A stretch of 64,000 nt of DNA from Isoetes taiwanensis. Taxonomy: Eukaryota > Streptophyta > Lycopodiopsida > Isoetales > Isoetaceae. A program made the position numbers and the translations under genes. Numbering within the stretch: position 1 is the first letter of the stretch; each line of letters opens with the position of its first letter. The notes below the pieces were generated by a model. That model was not told the origin of the DNA and searched no databases. It saw only the letters and a program-made list of their open reading frames with translations. The DNA is taken from contig JAJEKV010000022.1 in NCBI GenBank assembly GCA_021234155.1, positions 9,674,934-9,738,933 on the forward strand, read 5' to 3'. Positions 12,700 through 23,595 of the stretch are shown piece after piece.

Positions 12700-13262
12700 A
12701 AATAATTCAAACCCTTATACTCTCCATAAGCATCCCATTTCCTGTGATAGTTAGTACCATATCTTTTCTTGTGAGTAGTAGCAAGAGTTTCAAAGTCAAA
12801 TTGAAAATGAAGTTTGATCCAAAAGATAGAAAGCCTCTTATTCCCATACAGTACACGATTCCTAGATTTCCATATATTCCAAAGAGCAATATAAGCAATG
12901 GTATTAGCAAATTTATCATCAGATTGGAGAAAGAAAAGAAGATCTTGATTGTTGGCAATTCCAAATTTGCTAGAAAACCAGGATCAAAAGCCATTTAACT
13001 TATTACAAAAGAAGTTATGACTCGTACTCTCATCACAGCCACATAACATAGGACAGTTTGCCATAATATTAGGATTTCTTCTAGATAAGGAATAAAGATT
13101 GTTCAAACTCCCATTAGCAATAAGCCAAATAAAATAAGAGATCTTTGGAGGACAGTAGAAATTCCAGACATTATGAAAAAGGGCCTTTAACTGATCAGAA
13201 TTGATTGACCATTTTAATAAAGCTTTGCTCTCAGTAGCATTAGAAGAAAGAGCATTGTACAC
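12700..13262 (-). pseudogene. LINE ORF2: zinc-binding (zf-RVT) domain and tail
   Basis: WNFYCPPKISYFIWLIANGS, followed by NCPMLCGCDESTSHNFF, matches the zinc-binding domain at the C-terminus of plant LINE RTs (Cys, Cys, His, Cys ligands). The tail (LWNIWKSRNR-like) continues in shifted frames to about 12,700. Confidence 0.82.
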
Positions 13263-13311
13263 ATGCTTGACCTTATACTCATAGACCAGTCTCCTTCCCC
13301 AGTGTTTGGAG

Positions 13312-14050
13312 CTAGATTAGAAAGGAAGTTTCTAATATGAGTAAAAAAACATTATCAGAAGAAGTATCCTTGATGATAGCTTTCAATCTAGTCCAAGAAA
13401 TTATCCTACCTCCTGAGAAAAGATCTCTGATATATATCAGACCTGCCTCATACCATTTTTTATAAATCCTCAGATGTCCAATTGCCAACATTGAAGAATT
13501 GTGGTCAGCGAGAATTGGATTCCAGAAAATAGATAAATCATTGTGAAGTTTATCTCTTGAGATAAAATCAAAGCTAGGAGAAATAGGATTCCAAGCCTTA
13601 ATTAAATTACACATTAAAGGAGAAATATTAGAGGTTGGCTTCATATGAATGAAAGTAGAGTGAGGGAGTAGATGATGAATAGAAGGATGACCATAAGGAT
13701 GACTACTGTTGATCCAGAATCTGATAAACTTGGAGGCAGGAGACTGACTCCCATGAACAGTCTTCCAAACAAACTTGCCTGCTAATGATTGAGCATGAAG
13801 GAATAAGTTCTTGCAGCCAAGGCCACCTAATTTCTTAGATTTACAAATGGAGCCCCAATTAACAAGATGACTACCTTTCCAAATGAAATTCCTAATGATT
13901 TTCTCCAATTCCAAATAAATGGGTTTGGGAGCAACTAAAGCAGTGGATAAACATGGGAGCTTGCTAGAACAGAATTTGCAATAATAGTTCTACCAGCAAG
14001 AGAAAGAGAAGTCCTATAATTATTCAGCTTCTTCTTTATTTTTGAAAGAA
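13312..14050 (-). pseudogene. LINE ORF2: RT thumb/connection region
   Basis: Contains SLSLAGRTIIANSVLASSHV upstream (14.0 kb, another frame), then IRNFIWKGS, NWGSICKSKKLGGLGCKNL and ASKFIRFWI, the usual conserved track downstream of a plant LINE RT. At least one frame shift separates the two parts, near 13,914-13,940. Confidence 0.85.
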
Positions 14051-14080
14051 TAGGATTGCAAAGACCTTTAATACTATGAC

Positions 14081-15392
14081 TCAGAGAAAGAGGCATGCTC
14101 CTGTAATTTTGTAGCTGCTCAGAGGAGAGGCTTTAATGCCAGCCAAATGTTGATGAGAAATGTCTCCAATGATCAAGCTTTTATCAATATTAAGCTGGAT
14201 GCCTGAGACAGTTGAGAATTGATTTAAGATTTTCAAGAAGAACACAATGTTTGCCATGTCAGCATCAAGGAAAGAGAAGGAGTCATCAACATATTGAAGA
14301 ATACTAAGGGATTCATCAGATTCAGGAAGTTTAAGCCCCTTAAATACACCAAGATTCTGATAATGAATAATGGCTTTAGTAAGCAACTCAGCTGCCACAA
14401 GTAAAAGATAGGGAGGAAGAGGACAACCTTGCCTTACACCACAAGAGAGAGGAAAGAAGCCAGAAGGAAAACCATTAATAAAAACAGTAGAATTGGACCT
14501 AGAATTAAGGCCAAAGATGAGATTTTTAAGCTTAGAAGGAAAGCCAAGTTTAGACATAGCAAAGTCCAGGAAATCCCATCTTACTGAGTCAAAGGCACGC
14601 TTAAAATTCAGCTTGAGAAGAACACAATTCTGCTTAGAGATGTTATTCCAATGTAACCCTTCCGTAGCAGCAACATAATTATCAAGAATGTATCTATTTG
14701 ACAGGAAGGCAGACTGATTATGACTGATATTCTTTTGCAGAAAGCTTTTAATCCTGAGCACAAAGTTTATAAGTCGTGTTTGTGAGAGATATATGTCTGC
14801 ACAAGATGGAAGGATGAAGATGTTCAGCATTCCAGAAAGCATGCACAAGGGAAATAAGATCCTTTTTAAGAATATCCCAGAATTTAATATAAAACTCAGC
14901 AGGAAGACCATCAGGGCCTGGAGATTTTCCCTTACTAAATGAGTTTAGAGTACTTAAGATTTTCTCTTGAGAAGGCAAAGCAATCACAGAGACATCCATA
15001 CTATCAGGAACAATAGGAAGGATATTGTCCATTAGAGTCATGAAATCATTTGCATCCAGAATGTCGTTGGAAGCAATAAGATTACAATGAAAGAGATCCT
15101 TAAATCTGCCTTGGAAGATGTTGGCAATGTCACTCTGAGAGGTGTATTTGTTACCATTATCATCCTCAATCTCAGTAATAGAATTTCTTAACAACCTGCT
15201 TTTAGCAACTCTGAAGAAAAACTTAGTGCTACCAGAATCCATGTCATTAATATATTTTATTTTACATCTGATAGCAGATCTTTTTGCCTCAATTTCTTCA
15301 ATATTCTTAATTCTCCTCTCCAAGATGTCCTCACCCATCTGAAGTCTGGAATTACAAGGGTCATTTTGAAGGAGAGATCTAATTCCCTTCAT
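14081..15392 (-). pseudogene. LINE ORF2: reverse transcriptase core
   Basis: Visible RT landmarks in order are SPGPDGLPAEFY, NQSAFLSNRYILDN, FKRAFDSVRWDF, GVRQGCPLPPYL and the catalytic YVDD (QYVDDSFSFLDAD, near 14.3 kb). Two frames are needed, with the change near 14,745-14,760. The segment between FWNAEHLHPSILC and the ISLTNT equivalent is shortened compared with usual LINEs, where a RPISL block is expected. The catalytic aspartates are intact, but the copy cannot make a full protein. Confidence 0.88.
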
Positions 15393-15458
15393 ATATATCA
15401 GGAGCTGATTTTTCTCTTTACAACATTCTTCATGCTTAGTTTTAGACCAATTCTTGAT

Positions 15459-15990
15459 TCAATCCTTAATTTTCTTGACTTTTGAATAGAAATGCTTCAT
15501 AGATTGAGATTGTCTATCGAAAGTGCCATTCTCATTCGAGTTCTCAGACAAATTCTCATAGAAAATCCTAAATTGGGTATAAAACTTCTCATTATCAAGA
15601 AGGGAAGCATTAAACTTATAAGGAGTACTTCCATTTCTTTGAATTTTAGTAACATGAGAAGTGTGCAGAAACTGAGGCTGATGGTCAGAGATAGAAGTTC
15701 CCTCATCACTAGTGATATAGCTATTATTCCAAAAGGCAGTAGAGGGGTTAGACACATAAAATCTGTCTAGAGTGCAATAAACTCTTGCATTATGCTTCTG
15801 CTTGTTTGACCAAGTATAAGTAGAAGTTGATGAGGGGATATAAATCAAACCATTTTCAGAAATGAGGGAATCCCAATTAAGCTTTTCAGCCCTAGTCATG
15901 TTTATTTTATTTCCCAATTTGAGATCTCAAGAAGGAGTGTTATTGAAATCCCTAGCAACAGTCCAGTAGCCAACCAGTTGTTTATTTCCA
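15459..15990 (-). pseudogene. LINE ORF2: endonuclease C-terminal half
   Basis: The reading runs from a broken VARDFN-like segment (the equivalent of the GDFN motif, ~15,950) through NGLIYIPSSTSTYTWSNKQ to LDRFYVS and then SDHQP. The final Asp-His pair is the expected active-site end of an APE-type endonuclease. This nuclease nicks target DNA for target-primed reverse transcription. A frame break lies between 15,917 and 15,950, and the N-terminal Asn/Glu motifs are not seen. Confidence 0.8.
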
Positions 15991-16199
15991 TCCATATAGG
16001 CTCCCTATCTCTAGGACTCGAGCAGTAGGCAGAGAGCGAAGACATTTCAGATGCTTTAGGGTTCGCGTCTGTTGAGCCAAGATTTTTATAGGCATGTTCG
16101 AAAGTAGAATCGGACCCAGATGGCAGCATGGATGAAAGAAAGTTTTGGAACCAAAAAAATTTGCCCAGAAAGCCAACTGAGAGTGAATCAAGGGTGGGG

Positions 16200-16840
16200 A
16201 TGAACTGGAAGAGATGGTGCGATGGGACGTCGTGGTGATGTACGAATAATAATTTGACCAGTCATGGTGTTAAGTGAACATAATTAAGAGAGACAACTCG
16301 AGAGTCTGAAAACTTTAAAGAAAGGAGGTGGTAGAAGCAGCAGTCCAAAGAGACGGTACCGCGACGGCATTTGCGACGAGATATAAAAATCTTGAATTAG
16401 AATGTACCTTGCATGTGGACATGTCAGCAAAAACTTGATTGGGCCACCGTGGCATGCAACAGGCGGTAGGTCTATATAAGGCGAACAAGGAGTGAAGCGA
16501 AGAATTTAGATTTATGGAAGATGAAGAACCGTGGCATCCCAATGGATGGTTGGCTGTCCAGGTCGGCAGATAACCTGGATCCGATATTCAATTATCAGGA
16601 CGTCATCCTGCACCTCCACTATGCCCTGAGCAGAGGTATGTGATCCTGCAGGCTTGCGCTGCTCCGAACCTGGAGTAGCCAGGATCTTTAGAGTAGGATT
16701 TTGTACATAGGGCGATGCCCCAGCGATTAAGTAAGGGCTATGCCCAAATTTTTATATAACCCCTCTTTTTCAAATATAAATAAGGCAGTTTACTTAATCA
16801 TACATCTCTGTGTCTTAAATTGTATCTGTTATGTCTGTGT
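16200..16840. other. Likely 3' LTR region of gypsy copy 1, with a TATA-like motif
   Basis: No gene. A TATA-like TCTATATAAGGCG lies at about 16,472-16,484 on the plus strand. The part from about 16,650 has a counterpart at 25,320-25,500 in the other gypsy copy (shared GAGTAG..., AGGATTTTGTA and ATAAATA landmarks), both immediately downstream of the integrase end. A 3' LTR or 3' non-coding region is the natural reading. LTR borders were not resolved. Confidence 0.45.
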
Positions 16841-17715
16841 GAAAAGGTTTGAGGCGAAAACCATTAACTAAAGTAGGTAATGGAGAGCCATCTAACTCGG
16901 CGAGTTGAAATACACTTGGCTGGACCACTTGAAGAATTTAATAAGCACTAAGCCACCGAAACTTCAGCTTCCCTGGAAAATTTTTATATTTGGAATCATA
17001 AAGAAGAACCAAATCCCATTCCTTGAAATTTTTTGTTTTGTTTTGTTTGTCATGCCAGGATTTCCGTAACTGTTGCCCAGCAAGAACTCGGAGATAAGTA
17101 TCTCGACAAAGCTCATCTAATTGTTGCAACTGATAAACATGCTCTTGTGGAGCAGCATGAGGATCATGCACGGTAGCAAGTTGAAAATGAAGAGATGGTA
17201 GAACAAACTCAAAAGGCATTAAAGTTTCTTGGCCATAAACCAATTTAAATGCTGTCTGCCCTGTGGCAATCTTGTAACTAGTGTTATAAGCACATAAAAT
17301 AGTAGGTAACTTATCCTGCCAGTTGGTTCTGGAAGCGTCACAAATTTTCTTTGAAATGTTGATGAGAGTCTTCTTGGTACTTTCTGCAAGACCATTGCCT
17401 TGAGGATAATAAGGAGTGCTCTTTCGATGATGAATATGCAAATAGTCTATCAGTTCTTGGATCGTCTGATTAACGAAACGAACACCTCGGTCACTTACTA
17501 GTTCCGTGGGGCAGCCGAAGCATGTAATGACATGCGTATAGAGTATCCATGCGATGCTGGCAGCAGTGTTATCTAGTAGGGCACAGGCTTCCGCCCACTT
17601 AGTTGCATAATCAGTGAGAACAAGGATGTATCGGGCAGGTGGATCCATGTGCCCAATAAAATTCATTCCCCATTTGCTGAAGGGCAATGACGTGGCAACT
17701 GGAGTTAAGGGTAAA
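16840..17715 (-). pseudogene. Gypsy copy 1 integrase core and C-terminal domain
   Basis: The integrase catalytic triad is visible: Asp in LVLTDYATKWAEA, Asp in ELVSDRGVRFVN, Glu in YYPQGNGLAES. The C-terminal domain includes WDLVLLYDSKYKNFPGKLKF and continues out of frame into DGTPLP/VNGF-like sequence (~16,860). The enzyme inserts the cDNA into host DNA. The core frame is long and uninterrupted, but the TRIM insertion separates it from the zinc finger. A stop or frame break at ~16,938 cuts off the final segment. Confidence 0.88.
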
Positions 17716-18206
17716 GCATCTGTAACGTTCCTAACCGACATGCCCTTAACCAACTGGGCAAAACCGTCTAGACGTTTATGAGTAGTCGCTTCTACCCATT
17801 TATGCCGGTGTCTCGGGAACGCCCCACAGGCACATTTCAAGGTTCGAATACTCGAGCGGTCTACCATGGGCCCGTTACAGTCTCTCCTACTAAGACTATG
17901 CTCGTCCTCGAGCATCCAAGACTATGATTTAACCATGTATACCAGTGCCACTGTGATTACCAAGATATCAAGACTATGCTATTACCCATGAATATATAGG
18001 CACCCATGGAGACTCGAACTCGAGACCTGCTCTGATACCAAATGTAACGTTCCTAACCGACATGCCCTTAACCAACTGGGCAAAATCGTCTAGACGTTTA
18101 TGAGTAGTCGCTTCTACCCATTTATGCCGGTGTCTCGGGAACGCCCCACAGGCACATTTCAAGGTTCGAATACTCGAGCGGTCTACCATGGGCCCGTTAC
18201 AGCATC
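17716..18206 (-). mobile_element. TRIM (terminal-repeat retrotransposon in miniature), nearly pristine
   Basis: A 481-bp element (17,721-18,201) is flanked by the 5-bp target-site duplication GCATC (17,716-17,720 and 18,202-18,206). Two 159-bp LTRs, 17,721-17,879 and 18,043-18,201, begin TGTAAC and end GTTACA on the minus strand. They differ at one base by my reading. Two bases after the 5' LTR lies TGGTATCAGAGC (18,029-18,040), the classic primer-binding site for initiator-Met tRNA. A purine-rich GTAGGAGAGA tract precedes the 3' LTR. The interior is 163 bp with no coding capacity, so it must be mobilised by another element's enzymes. ORFs running through it are spurious. Confidence 0.95.
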
Positions 18207-18574
18207 ACCGGTCGTGGGTTGTCCCATGCGCTGACAGACAACACAGTTGCGCGCATGAGCGTGAGCGTCTTTGAATGGCGTGGGCCGAAAATAGCCATCT
18301 AGAAGGATTTTCCGTGCCTGTTATCACCACTAAAATGTCCTCCACCAAGGCCTTCGTGGGCCTGTCGAACAATCTTTGGTACTTCATGAGGAAGAACACA
18401 CCTGCACAAAACCATATCCTTACCACGCTTGTAAAGATGTCCAGCAACCATGGTATAGTCACGGACTTCACGAAGGAATTGCTGGCAGCATAAGCGTAGC
18501 TTCTCAGGAGAGAGCGTGGGGTCTACTAACGGAGAGCACCAGAGAGAAGATATTGTTGATAGTCGTGAGACCAA
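18207..18574 (-). pseudogene. Gypsy copy 1 integrase zinc-finger domain
   Basis: Contains YTMVAGHLYKRGKDMVLCRC, then QAHEGLGGGHFSGD (the two His) and, after a frame change near 18,300-18,310, a CVVC pair before the TRIM. Together these are the H2C2 finger preceding gypsy integrase cores. Copy 2 carries the same domain with CDVC in one frame. Confidence 0.82.
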
Positions 18575-18599
18575 TGGAGCATGGCCATGACCACGAAAA

Positions 18600-19397
18600 A
18601 TTGAGCATTTGGAAAGGTGTCAGAAACACCCGTGGATGGGTCATCCGTGTGGATGCGTGAAAGATAATCAGGCACCACGTGAGACTTGCCTGCCTTATGA
18701 ATGATTTCAAGGGGAGTGAACTCTTGGAGAAGCAGCACTCAGCGGGCTATATGTCCCGTGGGCGTGGTCTTATTGATGAAATAGAGCAGAGCTTGATGAT
18801 CAACAAGGAACTTGAATTTGCTACCCAATAAATAGTGTGGCAAAACCGTTGTACACAGAAGAGGAGTCCAAGCACCTCGCGTTCCGTGGCAGAATAATTT
18901 TTCGAGATAGGGTTACGTTTCCTGCTTGCATACCTAATGGGCTTGTCCGTATGAGAATTATATTCCTGAGAAAGAATAGCACCAATGGCAAAAACCGAAA
19001 CATCAACATGGACATGAAATGGTTTGTCCCATTGAGGTGGAACAAGAACAGGGGCTTGAGTGAGCAGAACCTTCAATTTTTGAAACGTTACACCCGCCTG
19101 GGGATTCCAAGCCAAAGTGGATTCATCACACGTGAGTTTATGAATGAAATCTGCAATAGCAGCTAGGCCAAGAATGAAGGTTGCATAATAATTTACCTTG
19201 CCAAGGAATGAACGTGTTTCCTTGATGTTGGTAGGTGCTTGAGCTTTGAGCACACAATTGATATTTGCAGAGTCCGTGGTAATGCCATCTTTACTGACAA
19301 CGTGGCCAAGAAGAACACCTGAAGTGGCACAAAAAGTGCACTTCTCTGAATTCAAACTAATACCAGATTCATCACATTTTTGAAGAATTGACTCCAA
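18600..19397 (-). pseudogene. Gypsy copy 1 RT C-terminus and RNase H
   Basis: Reads CDESGISLNSEKCTF, LLGHVVSKDGI, RSFLGKVNYYATF, the end of RT and the connection. RNase H follows (FHVHVDVSVFAIGAILSQ; the first motif normally carries D in a similar place) and the ATEREVLGLLF segment (catalytic Glu). The YxDD region is absent because the copy ends at about 19,397. The sequence beyond it (19,400-19,560) is unrelated to copy 2. Confidence 0.85.
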
Positions 19398-19776
19398 AAC
19401 CTACAAGAACTGTGGGCAGGGGCAACTGTTCCTTGAGGGCAGGACATAGCTTTAGGATAGGAGAGAGACTGAGTGGAATTTTGATGGCAAACTTCAAAGC
19501 CATGAGGAAGTTTTTGGCTATTCATCCATTTGAAGGTCAACAAAGACTTGACCATTATCAATTTTCTTTATGTTTACATCTAGTTCTAGTCATATGTCAT
19601 TGCTTTGCTTGCGTTTTATTTCTTCATTGTTTAAACTCATCATGCATTTAGCTAAGAGGTTTTGCACTGGCGTTGTAAGGATTTAGTAAAGCAAATACAT
19701 CTAGTATTAATCAAATCTTGTTCTAGCTATTGGTGCCATTTAGTATTTTTGCGTGTCACAAACCCCACCATTGCAT

Positions 19777-19931
19777 AATGCCACGGTTCTATTGCGACAG
19801 CAATAGAACCGACATTCCTTGGATGGGGACGTCCCTTTGTCACTCCTCCTATTTATTCAGCCTCTCTTCTTTGTTCTATCATCGGCGTTCTCTTGAGCTA
19901 GATTTCTCCTTCTTCTCTATCCTATCAGTTT
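19777..19931. repeat. 155-bp hairpin-containing repeat, copy 1
   Basis: Identical by eye to 29,631-29,785. It begins with an 11-bp perfect inverted repeat, GGTTCTATTGC-GACA-GCAATAGAACC, and continues into pyrimidine-rich sequence with a TATTTATTCAG motif. Both copies lie just upstream, in the sense of transcription, of the gypsy pol remnants. It could be part of an LTR or leader, or the end of a separate plus-strand element. Confidence 0.85.
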
Positions 19932-21719
19932 GTCCTACCAATTTCATTCTTCTTGCTCTTTCTTGTTGTTGTTCTTTCTATCTATCTATCTATCCACGGC
20001 TTACTAGATTGGATTTGCGGTTCAGTTAAACCGTGTGTTAGTAGCTCGTTTATCTTTTGAGATCTGGCAGTTTTCGTTTTCTCCCTTTGTCAGTACTCTT
20101 CTCAGTGGATGATCGGAGTTTGCGCTCTATCAAGCCCCAGTCTGTTTCCAGCTGCCTAACCTCGTCGGTGAGGTATGCCCATTTGTTTGGCTTCGATTCT
20201 AACGGTGGTTGTTTAATAGCCAGGATTTGGTTTCGGCATGCTCAAAGTTTAGTACTTTTTCGCCTGGATTCAGTACCTTGAAGCGGCAGCCAGGGTTCCT
20301 TCGGAGAAGGGTTTTTCGGCTGGATTGGGGCAGAGATGGTTCCGCTAAGAATACAACCAAAGTAGACTCGGTTTGGTATTTCTAGCCCCATTGAAACTAG
20401 TCGGATCCCTGTGCAGATTTAGGAACTGTAGGATGTTAGTCGATCAATTATGTGTTTGCAGGGGTCATGCCCAGGCGTGAGCGCGGGAGACGTCTCTTCT
20501 CTAGAAGCCATAGTCCAGTTGGGTCTTTGGATAGTGTCGGTCCATAAGTTTAAGAATTCATCCCTGTAAATTCATATCAGATTCATGAAAGCTATGTCTT
20601 TAAATGGGTTTTGGTTAGCCAGAAAGATAAAGACTGGGTGGTGCCGTTTGCTCTGTCGGTGGTTACATAAATTAACGTAGAGCTCATCCTCAGCTTTTTC
20701 TTTCTATTTCAGTCTCCTTTGATCAATTTCTGCTTCTGAATCATGTGGAACGTCAGAGATGCTAACCTGCTCAGTTATTTGATTGCTTTTAGATTTCTAA
20801 ACTGTGTTATTTGTTAATTTTTCATTGTGATATGGCAAATCACAGGTTTTGGTTGGCTCGCAGAGCGGATGCCATGGCCTGACGGATCCTTCTTTGATTT
20901 ATTCTATTCTACATCGTACACCTCCATCCGGATTTGGCATAGGCACATTTCCTCAAGACTCTCTGTTGCTTCATCAAGCTTTCCCCTGTTCCATGGAGTT
21001 GTTCCAGTAAGTTTAATCATCAGTTTCATTCTCTTATTCGTTGGATTGATTTAAGCCCCTTGCATATTGGTGGCGGTCTGTACTCGTATAGTCTATTGGC
21101 GATTGGGTTTCATCTAATAAGTCCACCAGTTCTGTGTTTGTCTTTGGTTTCGTCTGTATCGTTTCTGCCCCTTTGGTGTCGAATCCCAGCCTGTTTCCTT
21201 TGCTAAATCCCCATCTATATCGGGGAGTCCAGTGTTTTTTTCCTGTCTGGGCAGATTCGGGGAGCTTACGACCTCCACCGCCTGCTTCTGGCTACAGCTT
21301 CGCAGGTTCAGCATGTCGGGATACCGGGACCCAGGATTTCCATTTCTTTTTTCTACCCTGGATACCAGGGTCCAGTTTCCCTTTAAATTCCTATGTGACC
21401 TTGATTTTTCGGTTGTCCATGGCACTCTGTCTCAATTGTTATTCTTTATCTCATATGATTAGTGGGGCAGTCTCTTCCAGGTCCAAGGGCGTTGCATTTT
21501 TCTTCATGCTCTGTTTGTTTGACGTAGCGAAGCACACTCCAGTCAATGTTTATCGATTATACGACGGTTTATATTTGTCCAGTTCGTAACATGTGGTTTT
21601 GTCATTTTCATCTTTCGCTTCTTCTATCACGCACGGTTTGTAGTTAACTAAGTCATTTGAGAATTATTTTGTGTGATTCGCTTGTTGATGGATTTTTACA
21701 TTTTCAAGTCCTTCTTAGG
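19932..21719. other. Non-coding, pyrimidine-rich stretch
   Basis: Short ORFs only (for example 21,134-21,589 on the plus strand), with no recognisable domain and a base composition resembling a leader or 5' UTR. A (TATC)n microsatellite lies at 19,977-19,994. It probably belongs to the retroelement that also contributes the 155-bp repeat. Confidence 0.4.
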
Positions 21720-23595
21720 TCAGTTAAATGGTCCCATTGCTGGAAGCTGTTGACAATTTGCATTCAAGTTTGAAGATTCCCTTAGCGGTTCTATATGCAT
21801 AGCGGCTAGAAGGGCACGCAATTGATTGTAGCCTGCCAAATGCTGCATATAAACTTGGGCAAACGGAAGATCCTCAGGATACCCAAGATTCTTTCGCACC
21901 TGTTCCAGCGTTTCAGCTTGCCAGAGAGGTAAATGGTGAGCAAGCTCAGGCATGTACTCCTGATGAAGAGTGTGAGTCCGATCATGATCTCTAAGATACG
22001 GGTTGTTATCCAATAACAACCAGTGAGCCTGTGAGTCGCCCTGAAAGTTCTGATGTGGCCCATCACGAAATTTGTCCTGTGTGTCAGCCAGATAGAAGTC
22101 ATGAAAGATGTACGCCATCGGCTGAACAATCCTGAAGGTGATTAAATCAGGGTCTTCACAGTGAATGAGGTCGAAGACTAAGAGGGCACAGAGTAGACCT
22201 TTGTCTTCAACTGAGAGGTCTGGCCAAATCCGGAGAAAATCCTCAGTGCGCATGTGGGCATCAACCTGACCATTTGCCGCATACCACTTGAAAAGAAAGA
22301 GGTGGCGTCGGGCAACCACATAATCGAGGTAACTGGAAGGAATAGCGAAATCCACAGACTGGTGGAGAGCGATATTAATGTAGCCCTCTTGTTTAGTTTG
22401 GGCCTCTTCGGCAGATTGGACAGCTTGCTGGAGCTGATTTTCAAGTTCGCGGATCCGGTTGTCCTTTTCTAACAGAAGACGTGACTGATCACGGACCCGT
22501 TTCAGAGGAAGTGTGGCATGTGAAGAGGATTGCCCAGGAGTATGGAGTCGAAGCTTTGCAATCTCTGCATCATCAAGTAGCTTTTGCTGCTGGGCCTCTG
22601 TGAGTTGATCCTGGAGAGGCGTGAGCTGACTGGTCAGCGTGGAAAGCTGAGCTTCCAAAGAGGCTATTTGAGCGTCACGCGCTGTAAGGGCATGGGCTTG
22701 AGTGGTATAATTCTGAGAAAGCTCTGTGTACCAATGTTGTTAAAAAACCCGTTTTTTATTTTTAAAGTACCTTTATAAAAATCCTCACGTTTTTTAAAGG
22801 ATTTTTATGATTTGGTATGGCAAAAAAAAAATAAAAAATAAAAAATTGCACATTCTTTGCACTGCTTTATTGAATACATTTGCTATGGTTAAAATGCATA
22901 TTTTTACTACAAGTTGTAAGACGTAGCATGCCAACAAGTAAATAAAAAATTTATGCTGCTACTAGAAACTATTAAGTTCAAGTACAAAGATATCACAGTT
23001 GTTTTGCCATGCAACTCTTCAGAAAGTTCAAAAAAACATTATTATAGAGATTAAGAAATAGAAGTTTTCATATACAAGGATAAATAAGTTCAAGAATATC
23101 ATATATTTGAATGAACAAAATCACAGTCTAAGGATTTTTAAGGATTTTTAAGGATTTTTAAGGATTTTTAAAGATTTTTAAGGATTTTAAAGATTTTTAA
23201 CGTATTTTATATGAAATACGTTTTTAAAGATTTTTTCTAAAAATTTTAAAAATCTTCAAAAAATCTTAAAAAACGTTTTTTAAAGGTACGGATTTTGACG
23301 TACTTAACAACATTGCTGTGTACAGCGTGGTAAGCTTAGCAATGTCTTTATCCTTGTCAACCAAGAGAGTCTCCCTTGCCTTGACCTGTTCCAACAATTC
23401 CTGAATGGTGGTTTGCAATTGAGCCCGGTCGTCAGAATGCATCGCTCGATCGTGGGCATTCTTTAGATCTTCACAGGCCTGTAAAAGAGCCTCATGCTTT
23501 TCTTGAAGCTTGTCCTCCGAGTATGAATTTTTGCGTGTTAGCGGCTTGAAGGTCTCGTGGGCGTCCGAGGTCTCAGGGGCGCTTTTGAACCCCAT
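21720..23595 (-). CDS. Gag-like coiled-coil ORF, split by a hAT-type MITE
   Basis: Removing the 584-bp MITE and one 8-bp target duplication joins two ORFs in frame across LYT|ELSQ. The result is a protein of roughly 428 residues. The N-terminal half is a heptad-rich coiled coil (ELLEQVKARETLLVDKDKDI, then many Gln/Leu repeats). The C-terminal half is a helical domain with WPDLSVEDKGLLCALLVFDL and PHQNFQGDSQAHWLLLDN. There is no zinc knuckle. Its position upstream of a gypsy pol on the same strand suggests a gag or accessory ORF of that family, but I recognise no named domain. A start at 23,595 (ATGGGGTTC) is plausible. Confidence 0.6.
22724..23323. mobile_element. hAT-type MITE with 8-bp target-site duplication
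   Basis: The element at 22,732-23,315 (584 bp) has perfect 12-bp terminal inverted repeats, CAATGTTGTTAA. It is flanked by CTGTGTAC at 22,724-22,731 and 23,316-23,323. The interior is very A/T-rich, codes for nothing, and contains a short tandem array of AAGGATTTTT units (about 23,135-23,200). An 8-bp duplication and CA-initial TIRs fit hAT. Excision restores the interrupted gag-like reading frame. Confidence 0.93.

Larger units (their letters stand above)
12690..16190 (-). mobile_element. Decayed APE-type LINE (non-LTR retrotransposon)
   Basis: On the minus strand, successive fragments of a LINE ORF2 occur in canonical order. They are endonuclease (16.0-15.46 kb), RT fingers and palm (15.39-14.08 kb), RT thumb region (14.05-13.31 kb), zinc-binding RVT domain (13.26-12.98 kb) and a C-terminal tail to ~12.70 kb. 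Frame breaks occur between the fragments. The 5' part of the endonuclease and ORF1 are not recognisable, so the copy looks 5'-truncated as well as decayed. No target-site duplication or A-tail was found at the 12.69-kb end. Confidence 0.9.
16840..19397 (-). mobile_element. Ty3/gypsy retrotransposon copy 1 (partial, decayed)
   Basis: On the minus strand the order is RT C-terminal part, RNase H, integrase H2C2 zinc finger, integrase core, integrase C-terminal domain. This is the Ty3/gypsy order. The protease and the RT catalytic region are absent: homology to copy 2 stops at 19,397. A 481-bp TRIM interrupts it between the zinc finger and the core. Reading frames change several times. It is collinear with copy 2 at 25.5-28.3 kb. 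Confidence 0.9.

Noticed and set aside
12693-12998. 101-codon plus-strand ORF
   Set aside because: Antisense shadow of the LINE C-terminal region.
17974-18189. 71-codon ORF repeating the N-terminus of the integrase-containing frame
   Set aside because: It is the TRIM's 5' LTR read in one frame. The same residues in the longer frame come from the other LTR, not from the integrase.
21134-21589. 151-codon plus-strand ORF
   Set aside because: Overlapping ORFs on both strands, no domain, composition like a non-coding leader.
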